NCBI GenBank assembly: GCA_030442055.1
Contig: JAUJEB010000007.1
Location: 124,001-188,000, forward strand
Reading direction: 5' to 3'
Source of the DNA: Agaribacillus aureus
Lineage (GTDB): Bacteria > Bacteroidota > Bacteroidia > Cytophagales > Cyclobacteriaceae
DNA length: 64,000 nt
The notes under the pieces are model-generated. The model saw only the letters and a program-made list of their open reading frames with translations. It did not search any database and had not been told where the DNA came from. Shown one piece after another: positions 1-9,266 of this stretch (the first letter of the stretch is position 1; every line of letters begins with the position of its first letter). Both the position numbers and the translations under genes were made by a program.

Positions 1-288
1 GTTAATTTCCTCGTCATAATAAAAGAAGTGGTCAATATTTCCATGTTCAAAAAAATTTAATTGCCTGTCAGCATCAATTATTTTTTGCATAGAGGCATCA
101 ATTGGCTTTTGCTTATCTACACTATATTTTTTAGGATACTCAATAATGTGCAAATTGCTTTTATTTTTAGGTTGGAAGAAATCGTTTTGGATAATCCAAT
201 GAATTTCATGACCATTTTTTTCCAGGTGGGTAGCTATAGCATCAAAAAAATAGGTTTTATAACGATTTTCTAAAAACAAGATTTTCAT
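1..288 (-). CDS. Capsule/surface glycan biosynthesis protein, N-terminal part (runs off left edge)
   Basis: An open frame of 96 codons starts with ATG at 286-288 on the minus strand and is still open at base 1. The protein begins MKILFLENRYKTYFFDAIA and continues with a hydrophobic beta-strand and basic loop pattern (HEIHWIIQNDFF), as in the first Rossmann half of capsule synthesis (KpsS-like) or GT-B glycosyltransferase proteins. The neighbouring Wzz-like gene and pseudaminic acid operon support a surface polysaccharide role. The exact family cannot be fixed from 96 residues, and no catalytic residue is visible in this part. Confidence 0.6.
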   Translation of the reverse strand, partial: MKILFLENRYKTYFFDAIATHLEKNGHEIHWIIQNDFFQPKNKSNLHIIEYPKKYSVDKQKPIDASMQKIIDADRQLNFFEHGNIDHFFYYDEEIN

Positions 289-328
289 TAAATATTAATT
301 AATAAGATCTCAATTTAATAAGGTGTCC

Positions 329-544
329 TCAATATTTTTCCAGCGTATCTTTATCCCAAACCATCAAATTGGGCTGTAAACAGCAAACAATGCGCTGACG
401 TAATTCGGTTCCGCATGTCTGGAAAAAGAGGCTGTTCATTTCCTCTATAAAACTGTGATCAACCTTTGAATATTTCAATTTCTTTGACCTGCCCATATAA
501 TCTTCTACAGGGTTAATTGACCGTGTAATTTCACATCCTGGCAA
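329..544 (-). CDS. Short ORF, possible gene remnant in polysaccharide locus
   Basis: A 71-residue frame with no ATG at its 5' end; the listed start is TTG, and the first internal ATG would give only about 55 residues. It is rich in charged residues and ends LMVWDKDTLEKY. The frame extends 12 codons upstream of the TTG before hitting TAA. It lies just upstream of the partial glycan gene on the same strand. I do not recognise the family. It could be the surviving C-terminal piece of a transferase gene in this cluster, or not coding at all. Confidence 0.3.
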   Translation of the reverse strand: MPGCEITRSINPVEDYMGRSKKLKYSKVDHSFIEEMNSLFFQTCGTELRQRIVCCLQPNLMVWDKDTLEKY

Positions 545-1155
545 AATTATTATATTTTGAATGACTATTGATTCAATTTTTTACCTTTTAATTAAATGAT
601 CTAATTATACACCTGACTGTGACACATGGTTTTCTAAGCGAGAACCAATTTGGGCATTTTTTTTGTAATGTAAAAATAACAATTCTTGCCTTTTAATGAA
701 TTTTTAGTTTAAATAGTATCTTAATTTTTAGGGTTGTTCTATTGTATAATTGTAATTTTCGCAACAGTTAGGTGTCATAAGTGTCTTGAAATAGTGGAAG
801 TATATCAGTTTGTAACTGCCTTGCGTTTGCCCGGTGAAATATTTGATTATTTTTTTATCCTGGAGCGTGTTGCAAAACCTTGGCAGTCAATTATAATTTG
901 AGATGATATCTTGGGCTATAAAATAAGCCGCCCCAGGCTATTCTAACTTGGCAGGTAATACTGTGGCTCAATAATTTGAAAAGATGATACTCTGAATTTT
1001 TATAAGTATAACTCCTAAATCAACTTACACCGGTTGACAAGTAAACCCAATATCGAAGCGTATTTCATACCTGTTTTCGTGCACTTTGCCTTAGGTGGTA
1101 TAACCATATTCAGAAAATTTAGTAATTTCGTGCACTACATAAAATTTATCATAAC
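545..1155. other. AT-rich intergenic region upstream of the Wzz-like gene
   Basis: About 610 bases without a supportable gene; stops occur in all frames. It presumably holds divergent promoters for the leftward glycan gene and the rightward Wzz-like gene. TAATTTCG near 1125 resembles the Bacteroidota -7 box TAnnTTTG at 7 of 8 positions. No terminator hairpin or repeat was recognised. Confidence 0.4.
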
Positions 1156-1995
1156 ATGTCGGGAGCTGTTCAAGAAGAAGAAATAAACTTACTCCAACTT
1201 CTTATTCACACCATAGTTTTTATTAAAAAGCGTCTTAAGATTATTGTGATTTCCATTTTAATTGGAATAGGTGGTGGTTGGTTATACAATTTCTTATCTC
1301 CACCGGTTTATGTGAGTAAAATGGTTGTCAGCATTGGGATCATTGATTATTCAAGCGGCGATGCAATTGTTAGTAATTTGAAGGAGTTGGTGAAGGAAAA
1401 AAATCATGAGGAGATCGCCCGGTTAATGAATACAAGCGTAGAGACTGTCCAGGCCTTGCGATCAGTTGAGATTAATAATATCTATAGACTTAAAGATGAT
1501 GAGAAGATCAAGTTTTTTCAAATTGTCTTAAGAATTAACGATACCCAGGCTTTACCTGAATTACAAAAGGGGGTATTACACTATTTAGAGGAAAATGATT
1601 ATATCAAAAGACATATTTCCCTTACTAAGAGGAACCTTGAGTCCCTTATAGCTTATCTTACGCAGGAAATTAATCAATTGGATAGTTTAAAAGATAAAAT
1701 TTCCGAGGGTAAAATGCTGGCAGATGGATCAAACAACACTTTATTGGTTGACCCGGCAGCGGTCTACGAGCAAATTGTACTTTTGGTTGAAAAGAAATTG
1801 AGATATGAGAGAGAATTGGCACTGGCTGCAAACTTTCAACTAGTACAACCCTTGACCCGATTTAAGAGGCCTGATAGTCCCAGGTTGAGCACCAACCTTT
1901 ACGTGGGAGCATTATGTGGAATCTTTTTGTTCGGGATAATAGTTGTTATTGAGAGAATAATTTTTTTTCTGAGGCAAAACCAGCACATAAGCTAA
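1156..1995 (+). CDS. Wzz-like polysaccharide chain-length determinant (inner membrane)
   Basis: A 279-residue protein with the polysaccharide co-polymerase layout: a cytoplasmic N-terminus, a membrane segment near residues 27-47 (IIVISILIGIGGGWLYNFL), a long charged periplasmic part with predicted coiled coil, and a second membrane segment near residues 247-271. The Wzz family controls the modal length of O-antigen or capsule chains made by a Wzy polymerase. There is no cytoplasmic tyrosine kinase domain, so it is the Wzz rather than the Wzc type. It is slightly short for the family. It sits just before the pseudaminic acid operon, which suggests that sugar enters the same surface glycan. Wzy was not seen in this window; a candidate flippase lies far away near 61-62 kb. 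Confidence 0.7.
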   Translation: MSGAVQEEEINLLQLLIHTIVFIKKRLKIIVISILIGIGGGWLYNFLSPPVYVSKMVVSIGIIDYSSGDAIVSNLKELVKEKNHEEIARLMNTSVETVQALRSVEINNIYRLKDDEKIKFFQIVLRINDTQALPELQKGVLHYLEENDYIKRHISLTKRNLESLIAYLTQEINQLDSLKDKISEGKMLADGSNNTLLVDPAAVYEQIVLLVEKKLRYERELALAANFQLVQPLTRFKRPDSPRLSTNLYVGALCGIFLFGIIVVIERIIFFLRQNQHIS

Positions 1996-2202
1996 TGTAA
2001 AACAACTATTTTTTTTAATATTCATTCCATATACTTTTCGTGCTGAAAGCGGTTTTCGAAAAAATCTAGATTTTAATTGATGGTGTGAATTAAACGCTAT
2101 CTGAAATAAATGAGAGAAAGTTGATTGCGAGGAGTAAAAGGATTTACAAGACTTGGGGAACTAAGTAAATAGCTTCATGTTTTTCAAATTTCTTAATTTG
2201 TT

Positions 2203-2210
2203 TACCTTTG
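2203..2210 (+). promoter_or_regulatory. Candidate -7 box of the pse operon promoter
   Basis: TACCTTTG matches the Bacteroidota sigma factor -7 consensus TAnnTTTG exactly, 37 bases before the pseB ATG. No convincing TTG -33 element is seen at the expected distance; only a T-run lies there. The 252-base gap before pseB and the tight spacing after it make this the natural operon promoter position. Confidence 0.4.
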
Positions 2211-2247
2211 CTCAAATTTTATTAATTACAATAGCATATATAACAAC

Positions 2248-3270
2248 ATGGCTTTAGATTTAAACGGTAAGAGGATTTTGGTCACCGGTGGCACTGGTTC
2301 TTTTGGAAAAGCATTTATAGCTAACACATTCAGGCGGTTCCCACAAGTGAAGAGAGTAGTTGTATATTCAAGAGATGAATTGAAGCAGTTTCAAATGTCT
2401 CAAAAATTTACTACATCAGATTATCCTGCAATACGTTATTTTATTGGCGATGTCAGAGACCATGGAAGATTTAAAAGAGCATGTGAGGGTATTGATATAA
2501 TCATTCATGCGGCTGCTTTGAAACAGGTTCCTGCAGCTGAATACAATCCAATGGAGTTTGTAAAGACCAATATCATTGGTGCGGAAAACATTATTAATGC
2601 TGCTATGGATACCGAGGTCAAGAATGTGGTTGCGCTTTCAACTGACAAAGCCGCAGCACCCATTAATTTATATGGTGCTACAAAATTATGTTCGGATAAG
2701 TTATTTGTGGCAGCAAACAACATGAAGGGATTCAGAGATCTTAAGTTTTCTGTGGTGAGATATGGAAATGTTATGGGTTCCCGGGGTTCTGTAATCCCAT
2801 TTTTTCTTGAAAAAAGAAAATCCGGGTTGCTTCCTATTACCGATCCTGATATGACCAGATTCAATATTTCTTTGCAGGAAGGTGTCGATTTGGTATTTTA
2901 TGCTATTGACAGCGCCTGGGGAGGGGAGATTTTTGTTCCTAAAATACCATCTTATAGAATTACTGATGTTGCTAAGGCTATTGGTCCGGATTGTGAGCAT
3001 CCAATCGTAGGGATAAGACCCGGTGAAAAAATACATGAAGAAATGATTACAGAATCTGATTCTTTTAACACCGTTGACTTGGGTCGGTATTACGCAATTC
3101 TTCCCAATTCATCACCCTGGAAAGAGGCAGATTATTTATCACATTTTAATGCGAAGAAAGTTGAACCAGGCTTTAAATATAATTCAGGTACAAATACACA
3201 ATGGCTGAGTGTTGATGAAATAAGGGACCTGATTAGTAAGCATGTTGACTTATCTTTTAATCATGCCTGA
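2248..3270 (+). CDS. pseB: UDP-N-acetylglucosamine 4,6-dehydratase (inverting), PseB
   Basis: First step of pseudaminic acid synthesis: a cytoplasmic extended SDR that dehydrates UDP-GlcNAc and inverts C5 to give UDP-2-acetamido-2,6-dideoxy-L-arabino-hexos-4-ulose. The 340 residues include the dinucleotide-binding loop GGTGSFG (residues 14-20), the STDKAAAP segment (131-138) with the PseB/FlaA1 Asp-Lys pair, and the catalytic YGATK (Tyr142, Lys146). Length and the TDKA motif separate it from ordinary UDP-glucose epimerases. The next gene, pseC, starts at its stop codon. ATG at 2248 is the natural start, 37 bases after a -7-like box. Confidence 0.93.
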   Translation: MALDLNGKRILVTGGTGSFGKAFIANTFRRFPQVKRVVVYSRDELKQFQMSQKFTTSDYPAIRYFIGDVRDHGRFKRACEGIDIIIHAAALKQVPAAEYNPMEFVKTNIIGAENIINAAMDTEVKNVVALSTDKAAAPINLYGATKLCSDKLFVAANNMKGFRDLKFSVVRYGNVMGSRGSVIPFFLEKRKSGLLPITDPDMTRFNISLQEGVDLVFYAIDSAWGGEIFVPKIPSYRITDVAKAIGPDCEHPIVGIRPGEKIHEEMITESDSFNTVDLGRYYAILPNSSPWKEADYLSHFNAKKVEPGFKYNSGTNTQWLSVDEIRDLISKHVDLSFNHA

Positions 3271-3271
3271 A

Positions 3272-4456
3272 ATGAAACCCATTCCGTACGGACGACAAAG
3301 TATTTCAGAGGAAGACATAAATACTGTAATCGAAGTACTAAAATCTGATTTTCTTACCCAGGGACCAAAAATTGGGGCATTCGAGGAGGAGTTTGCTAAA
3401 TACGTTGGCTGCAAATATGCAGTCGCAGTCGCCAACGGAACGGCAGCGCTTCATCTAAGCGCACTGGCTTTGGGAGTAAACAAAGATTCCAGGATTATAA
3501 CTACACCGATTACCTTTGCCGCGTCAGCGAATTGTATCCGTTATTGTGGCGGAAAAGTAGATTTTGTAGATATTGACCCGGTTACCGGGTTGCTGGATAT
3601 GGATAGGGTTCGGAATTTGCTTGAAAAATCACCATTAGGAACTTATCAAGGCATTATCCCTGTGGATTTTGCCGGATTCCCTCTTAATTTGGAGGTGCTA
3701 AGGTCACTGGCAGATGAATATGGACTATGGATTATTGAGGACGCTTGCCATGCACCAGGGGGGCATTTTGTTGATAGTAGAGGTGTTCAACAGTTTTGTG
3801 GAAACGGAAATTATGCCGATCTGGCGATTTTCTCTTTTCATCCCGTTAAACATATTGCTTGCGGTGAGGGAGGCATGATTACTACCAATAGTAAAGAGTT
3901 ATACGAAAAATTGCGAATTTTGAGAACTCATGGAATCACCAAAGATGCAAATTTGATGAATGAAAATCATGGAGGATGGTACTATGAAATGGTGGACCTG
4001 GGCTTTAATTATAGACTCACAGATATTCAAGCAGCATTAGGCATGTCTCAACTCGGTAGAGCGGTTGAAAGTGTAGAAAAAAGAACAAAAATTGCAGAAA
4101 TATATGATAAAGCATTTCATGGCAATGAAGAAATCAGGATTTTGAATCCAATGGCTGGCAGGAGTCAATGGTCTTATCAGTATGGACATGCCTATCATTT
4201 ATATGTGATTCTTTCAAACAGACGAAAAGAATTATATGATTACCTAAAAAAGAATAACATCCATGCACAAATCCATTATATTCCTTTGCATTTGCAACCA
4301 TATTATCAGCAATTTGGTTGGAGCAAGGGCGATTTTCCTATGGCTGAATCGTATTACAATGAATGTTTAAGCCTGCCTATTTTCCCTTCTCTGGATGAAA
4401 ATGAACAGCAATACATTATTGAAAATGTACTGAGATTTTCGGAGAATATAGATTGA
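3272..4456 (+). CDS. pseC: UDP-4-amino-4,6-dideoxy-N-acetyl-beta-L-altrosamine transaminase, PseC
   Basis: A DegT/DnrJ/EryC1-type PLP aminotransferase that installs the C4 amino group on the PseB product. It begins MKPIPYGRQSISEEDI, very typical of PseC, and has the N-terminal LTQGP segment, the Asp of EDACHA, and the Schiff-base lysine in HPVKHIACGEGG (about residue 193). I chose ATG 3272 because it aligns with family starts and follows the pseB TGA directly. ATG 3263 and 3242 are in frame but would overlap pseB. Translation is probably coupled to pseB. Confidence 0.93.
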   Translation: MKPIPYGRQSISEEDINTVIEVLKSDFLTQGPKIGAFEEEFAKYVGCKYAVAVANGTAALHLSALALGVNKDSRIITTPITFAASANCIRYCGGKVDFVDIDPVTGLLDMDRVRNLLEKSPLGTYQGIIPVDFAGFPLNLEVLRSLADEYGLWIIEDACHAPGGHFVDSRGVQQFCGNGNYADLAIFSFHPVKHIACGEGGMITTNSKELYEKLRILRTHGITKDANLMNENHGGWYYEMVDLGFNYRLTDIQAALGMSQLGRAVESVEKRTKIAEIYDKAFHGNEEIRILNPMAGRSQWSYQYGHAYHLYVILSNRRKELYDYLKKNNIHAQIHYIPLHLQPYYQQFGWSKGDFPMAESYYNECLSLPIFPSLDENEQQYIIENVLRFSENID

Positions 4457-4669
4457 AAATATACGCTGTTATGAGCCTTTGAAAAAAAACATTTAAGATT
4501 TCCGCATTACTCCAACCAAAATATTTCTGTAAATTACATTAGTTACAAAGGTTGTAGGTGGAAAGCAAACGATGCGAAATATTCAATTCTATAAAACATT
4601 TGAATCTTAAAAAGACATTATAAGGAATTCTTCCCTGTATAAACTCTTTTGAAAAATGAGCAAGAATTA

Positions 4670-5410
4670 ATGAAGTTATCAAACCTAAATATTGGTATCA
4701 TTTCTCAGGCCAGGATGACAAGCTCACGTTTACCAGGGAAAATTTTGTTTGAATGTAAAGGAGTAACGATTTTAGAGCATCATATAAATAGGTTAAGGGC
4801 GAGTGATGTACCTGTATTTGTAGCTACCACAACTAATGCAACAGACGATCCTGTTATCGATACTTTACTCAACCTTGATATTCCATATTTTAGAGGAGAT
4901 GAACAAAATGTTTTGTCCAGATATTATTATACCGCGTTGGAAAATAATCTGGATTTGGTGATAAGAGTTACCTCCGACTGTCCATTGATCGATGGCTTAC
5001 TGATCAAGAAGGCTTTGGAAGATCATCTAAAATCATATTCCAAAAACTTATATACGAGTAATTGTATAGAAAGATCTTATCCTCGGGGATTTGACTTTGA
5101 GATTTTTTCTTTCGAATTGCTGAAAGAGGCCTTTGATACGGCAACCTTGCCATCAGATCTTGAACACGTAACTCCTTACATTCATCAAAATAAATCTGGA
5201 AACGTATTGTTCAATAGTATCAGAAATTTTGAAGACAAATCTGGCTATCGGGTTACCTTGGATACAACGGACGATTGGAAATTAATTAGTAAACTAATCA
5301 ATGATTACAATGCCGAAGATTTGGGCTATTTGGAAATTATTAAACTGTTAGATGTAAACAAGGATTTAGCGCTAATCAATGCTCATGTCGAACAAAAAAA
5401 GGTTGAATAG
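4670..5410 (+). CDS. SpsF-like cytidylyltransferase, probable CMP-pseudaminate synthase
   Basis: A 246-residue nucleotidyltransferase of the SpsF/acylneuraminate cytidylyltransferase superfamily. It has the nucleotide-binding signature QARMTSSRLPGK near residues 12-23 and the metal-binding region RVTSDCPLID. Classical pse operons carry PseF to activate pseudaminic acid with CTP; no PseF is present, and this gene sits in its place between pseC and pseG. CMP-pseudaminate synthesis is therefore inferred from family plus context. An upstream in-frame TTG at 4649 exists; ATG 4670 fits the family start better. It overlaps the next gene by about 30 bases. Confidence 0.75.
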   Translation: MKLSNLNIGIISQARMTSSRLPGKILFECKGVTILEHHINRLRASDVPVFVATTTNATDDPVIDTLLNLDIPYFRGDEQNVLSRYYYTALENNLDLVIRVTSDCPLIDGLLIKKALEDHLKSYSKNLYTSNCIERSYPRGFDFEIFSFELLKEAFDTATLPSDLEHVTPYIHQNKSGNVLFNSIRNFEDKSGYRVTLDTTDDWKLISKLINDYNAEDLGYLEIIKLLDVNKDLALINAHVEQKKVE

Positions 5411-6884
5411 CAAAATATATCTACGGGCAGATGGGAATAAGGAAATAGGTCATGGCCATATTTCAAGATTATTAGCGCTTGCCGATTACCTTAAAGAAGT
5501 TTGTAATCCAATTCTGTTAACATCTGATTCCTCAGAGAAAGTTGTCAAATCGGCGAGGCAATACTGCCAGGAAATAATTAAGATACCACAATTTGAAAAT
5601 TTGGAAGAGGAGGCAGATTATCTGACGGACTACTATCTAAAAAAATCAGACATCATAGTTTTAGATGGCTATCAATACAATTCTTCCTACCAGAAAACTA
5701 TAAAATCTTCAGGTTGCCAGCTAATTTGTATAGATGATCTAAACGAATATAAGTTTGAGGCAGATTATGTGATTAACCCTGCTGGAGGTATAGATGTCAA
5801 AGCATATAGAAAAAGGTTTTACACAAATATTTTGTCAGGGCCTACATATGCATTATTAAAAAAACCCTTCATCGAGCGTTCAAAAAATAGAACAAAATTT
5901 AAGGATAACAAAGAAGTTTTGATTTGTTTAGGAGGATCCGACATCACCAATCAGACCCAGCATGTCTTGGGTGTTTTGGAAAAACACGGAGCATATAAAA
6001 CGTGCCACGTAGTCGTTGGTTCTTCTTATCCCTACCTGGCGCAATTGCAGGAGTATATTAAAAACGCCGCAATTAGTGTCCATTTATATTCCAATCTAAG
6101 TGCGCAAGAGATGGTTCAAGTAATGAGCAAATCAGCGATTGCCGTATGCTCTGCAAGCACTATTTCATATGAGTATTGTTGTGTAGGAGGGATTTTGTAT
6201 TTGGTAAAATCTGCAGATAATCAACAAGGAATATACAATTATTTAATAGCGGCTAATCTGGCCATACCTTTTTCAAACATTAGTCCGGAAGCGGACTATC
6301 ATCGGTTGGTAGAGAATCAAAAAAAAACTTTTAATGGCGACCAGCCATTAAAGTATTTAAATTTGATTCAGGAATTACAAAACAATACCGAAATATCCGT
6401 AAGAGATATTCAAGAAAATGACCTGTTGGTGCTATTTAATTGGGCTAATGACAAGGAGGTAAGGTCAAATGCACTTAATACTGAAAGCATCAGTCTTGAA
6501 AATCATAAAAAATGGTTTTACAGCAAAATTAATCAAGGCAAATCGAAATTATTTATAGCCGAAAGAAGCAAAGAACCAGTAGGTCAGGTTAGATTTGATC
6601 TTGTAAATGGGTGTTATGTTATTGATTATTCGGTTGACTCAAAATTTAGAGGAAAAGGTCTTGGAAAATTAATTCTAAAAAAAGCAATTGCCAGACTACT
6701 TAGTGAAAAGATTGAAAATTCAACAATGGTAATCATTGGAGAGGTGAGGGAAAGTAATGTAAAATCCTGGAAAGTGTTTGAAAATCTAAATTTTGTTTTT
6801 GTTGATCTTAAAGAGCACAATGGTGTTAAATTAAGGGTTTATAAATTAACTTTATCCTGTGATGAAAAAAATAATAATAGCTAA
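5379..6884 (+). CDS. Fused PseG-PseH: UDP-sugar hydrolase plus N-acetyltransferase
   Basis: A 501-residue two-domain enzyme. Residues 1 to about 330 are PseG-like: the start carries RADGNKEIGHGHISRL with the catalytic His of GxGH (His27), later LICLGGSD and a C-terminal GT-B-like half. PseG removes UDP from UDP-2,4-diacetamido-trideoxy-altropyranose. Residues about 338-495 form a GNAT domain with the acetyl-CoA loop RGKGLGK, matching PseH, which acetylates the 4-amino group. The fusion joins two consecutive but order-reversed steps. ATG 5385 is an equally possible start. It overlaps the gene before it and slightly the gene after it. Confidence 0.85.
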   Translation: MLMSNKKRLNSKIYLRADGNKEIGHGHISRLLALADYLKEVCNPILLTSDSSEKVVKSARQYCQEIIKIPQFENLEEEADYLTDYYLKKSDIIVLDGYQYNSSYQKTIKSSGCQLICIDDLNEYKFEADYVINPAGGIDVKAYRKRFYTNILSGPTYALLKKPFIERSKNRTKFKDNKEVLICLGGSDITNQTQHVLGVLEKHGAYKTCHVVVGSSYPYLAQLQEYIKNAAISVHLYSNLSAQEMVQVMSKSAIAVCSASTISYEYCCVGGILYLVKSADNQQGIYNYLIAANLAIPFSNISPEADYHRLVENQKKTFNGDQPLKYLNLIQELQNNTEISVRDIQENDLLVLFNWANDKEVRSNALNTESISLENHKKWFYSKINQGKSKLFIAERSKEPVGQVRFDLVNGCYVIDYSVDSKFRGKGLGKLILKKAIARLLSEKIENSTMVIIGEVRESNVKSWKVFENLNFVFVDLKEHNGVKLRVYKLTLSCDEKNNNS

Positions 6885-7530
6885 TACAAATAATATTCAC
6901 GGAGAGTTAGAAAACAGGCTGGCAGTTGAGTATGGCGCGTCGATTATACATAATAAAGCTGAGCTAAACTTAGAAAACCTCAATACGCTAAACCCTGAAT
7001 ATATATTTTTCCTGCATTGGTCTTATATAATTCCCGAAGAAATATTCACTGGTTTCAAATGTGTTGTTTTTCACATGACTGATTTGCCTTATGGCAGAGG
7101 AGGAAGCCCGTTGCAAAATCTTATAGTAAGAGGGCATAAAAGTACCAGGTTGTCTGCTTTGCAGGTGGCAGAAGGGATTGACACAGGTGATATTTATTTA
7201 AAAGAGGATTTAAGCCTGTGTGGAACAGCTGAGGAGATTTTCATAAGGGCAGGTGGATTGATGGAAAAAATGATAAAAAAGATTATAAAGGAGGACCTTC
7301 GACCCACTCCTCAACAAGGGGAGCCTGAATTATTTAAGCGGAGAAAACCAAATGAAAGCAGCATCCAAAATTTGAAAGAAATATTGGATGTTTATGACTA
7401 TATTCGCATGTTAGATGCTGATGGCTATCCTAAGGCATTTATCGAAACAGACCATTTTAAATTTGAATTTAGTAGAGCCTCGTTAAAGAAGGACGGTATC
7501 TTTGCAGATGTTAGAATATTTAAAAAATAA
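6862..7530 (+). CDS. Formyltransferase-family protein (sugar N-formyltransferase candidate)
   Basis: A 222-residue protein of the methionyl-tRNA/sugar formyltransferase fold. The segment VVFHMTDLPYGRGGSPLQN (about residues 70-88) corresponds to the family HxSxLPxxRG region, followed by a GIDTGDIY motif typical of 10-formyl-THF-dependent transferases. It is shorter than methionyl-tRNA formyltransferase (about 310 aa) and lies inside the pse operon, so it probably formylates an amino sugar. A GTG at 6859 directly precedes the ATG used here. It overlaps the following PIG-L gene by about 23 bases. Confidence 0.75.
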   Translation: MKKIIIANTNNIHGELENRLAVEYGASIIHNKAELNLENLNTLNPEYIFFLHWSYIIPEEIFTGFKCVVFHMTDLPYGRGGSPLQNLIVRGHKSTRLSALQVAEGIDTGDIYLKEDLSLCGTAEEIFIRAGGLMEKMIKKIIKEDLRPTPQQGEPELFKRRKPNESSIQNLKEILDVYDYIRMLDADGYPKAFIETDHFKFEFSRASLKKDGIFADVRIFKK

Positions 7531-8218
7531 AAGAATTTTAGTAGTAGTAGCGCATCCCGATGATGAGCTACTTGGCTTAGGTGCCACAATCAATAAACTA
7601 ATAAACCAGCAGGGGTGCGAGATAAGGGCGGTGATACTGGGGGAAGGTATAACCTCAAGATCCGACTCAAGAGATCAGGATAAATGGAAATTAGAATTAG
7701 AAAATCATAGAAAAAATATATATCAAGCCCAATCTTTGATTGGCTATCAATCGGTTGGGTTATACGACTTGCCGGATAATCGTTTTGATAGGGTGGATTT
7801 ATTGGATATCATAAAAATAATTGAGGCTGAAAAAAGGGAATTTGGACCAGAGGTGATCTTCACACATCACGGAGGAGATACAAATGTTGATCACCAACGT
7901 ACTTTTGAGGCGGTAATTACTTCGGTTAGACCCATGGACCATGAGGCGGTGAAAACCGTATTAACTTTTGAGACGCCGTCGTCAACCGAATGGCAGGCTT
8001 TCAATTATAAGAATTATTTTCAACCAAACGTATACTTTGGGGTTAGTGAAGAAAACATAAATGCCAAAATTAAGGGTATGGAGTCTTACCAATATGAAGT
8101 TCGGGAGTTTCCGCATCCAAGATCATCTGAGGCATTGAAAACGTTAGCACGTAAAAGAGGGATTGAGGTTGGTAAGGCGTATGCGGAGGCCTTTATGATG
8201 ATAAGACATATATCATAA
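7508..8218 (+). CDS. PIG-L (LmbE) family N-deacetylase
   Basis: A 236-residue zinc-dependent deacetylase of the PIG-L/LmbE family. The AHPDDELLGLG motif near residues 15-25 gives two metal ligands and the catalytic Asp; HHGGDTNVDHQRT near residue 120 gives the further His ligand region. Members remove N-acetyl groups from GlcNAc-containing glycoconjugates. Between a formyltransferase and pseI it may free an amino group for formylation; that substrate link is inference. An in-frame TTG at 7502 is possible, but ATG 7508 is preferred. The next gene starts 4 bases after the stop. Confidence 0.8.
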   Translation: MLEYLKNKRILVVVAHPDDELLGLGATINKLINQQGCEIRAVILGEGITSRSDSRDQDKWKLELENHRKNIYQAQSLIGYQSVGLYDLPDNRFDRVDLLDIIKIIEAEKREFGPEVIFTHHGGDTNVDHQRTFEAVITSVRPMDHEAVKTVLTFETPSSTEWQAFNYKNYFQPNVYFGVSEENINAKIKGMESYQYEVREFPHPRSSEALKTLARKRGIEVGKAYAEAFMMIRHIS

Positions 8219-8222
8219 AACA

Positions 8223-9266
8223 ATGAAGAGAGACATAATTATAGGTGATAGGACCATTGGAGATAAGCATTTGCCGTTTATCATTGCCGAGATGTCAGGA
8301 AACCACAATCAATCTTTGGAAAGAGCGCTTGCTATTGTTGATGCAGCTGCCGAAACGGGGGCACATGCCATCAAATTACAAACTTATACAGCTGATACTA
8401 TGACGGTAAAGGGTGCCCACAGGATTAATGATAAGGGTTCTTTATGGAATGGTCGTGAGTTATACGATTTGTATCAGGAAGCCTACACCCCATGGGAATG
8501 GCACGAGCCCATTTTTAAAAGGGCAAAGGAAAAAGGTTTAATTGCATTTAGTTCTCCCTTTGATGAGTCTGCTGTGGAATTCTTGCATACACTTGATGTG
8601 CCGGTCTATAAAATTGCTTCTTTTGAAAATACGGATTGGCCGTTGCTTGAAAAAGTAGCCGGTACCGGAAAACCAATAATTATGTCCACCGGTGTAGCAA
8701 GTCTAGCAGATATTGACGAGGCTATGCAGGTTTTGCGAAGTAACGGCGCTCAGGATATCGTACTTTTAAAGTGTACAAGTACTTATCCGGCATCGCCGGA
8801 AAATACAAACCTACTAACCATCCCCAGTATGGAGAGGGTGTTTGATTGTCATATTGGCTTATCCGATCATACCATGGGAATTGGTGTGGCCATGGCTTCA
8901 GTTGCTTTAGGGGCTAAAGTAATTGAAAAACACTTTACCTTAGATAGGAAAGAAGGAGGAGTTGATGCCGCATTTTCCATAGAACCTGATGAGTTGACCA
9001 GTCTTGTGGTTGAGTCTGAAAGAGCATTTTTAGGGTTGGGGAAGGTGCAATATGGGGTTCAGACCGCCGAAGAGAAAAGCAAAATTTTTAAAAGATCCAT
9101 CTACGTAATCAAGGACACGAAGAAAGGTGAGTATTTTACTAAGGAAAACCTAAAAGTAATACGACCTGGCGATGGATTACCTCCCAAATACTTTAATAGA
9201 GTTCTTGGCAGGAAGGCGGCGCGGGATTTTAAATCAGGCACGCCATTAAAATGGGAGTTGATATAA
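8223..9266 (+). CDS. pseI: Pseudaminic acid synthase, PseI
   Basis: A 347-residue NeuB-family enzyme that condenses 2,4-diacetamido-2,4,6-trideoxy-altrose with phosphoenolpyruvate to give pseudaminic acid. The barrel domain starts with FIIAEMSGNHN and contains KLQTYTADTMT and a conserved GLSDHT segment; the C-terminal 60 residues form the SAF antifreeze-like domain (RSIYVIKDTKKGEYFT). The TYTADT sequence and the operon context favour PseI over NeuB or LegI. It is the last gene of the operon, followed by a roughly 495-base gap. Confidence 0.93.
   Translation: MKRDIIIGDRTIGDKHLPFIIAEMSGNHNQSLERALAIVDAAAETGAHAIKLQTYTADTMTVKGAHRINDKGSLWNGRELYDLYQEAYTPWEWHEPIFKRAKEKGLIAFSSPFDESAVEFLHTLDVPVYKIASFENTDWPLLEKVAGTGKPIIMSTGVASLADIDEAMQVLRSNGAQDIVLLKCTSTYPASPENTNLLTIPSMERVFDCHIGLSDHTMGIGVAMASVALGAKVIEKHFTLDRKEGGVDAAFSIEPDELTSLVVESERAFLGLGKVQYGVQTAEEKSKIFKRSIYVIKDTKKGEYFTKENLKVIRPGDGLPPKYFNRVLGRKAARDFKSGTPLKWELI

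Noticed and set aside
2505-3036. Minus-strand frames of 111-119 codons within pseB
   Set aside because: They overlap a clear PseB gene in antisense and show no independent motif.
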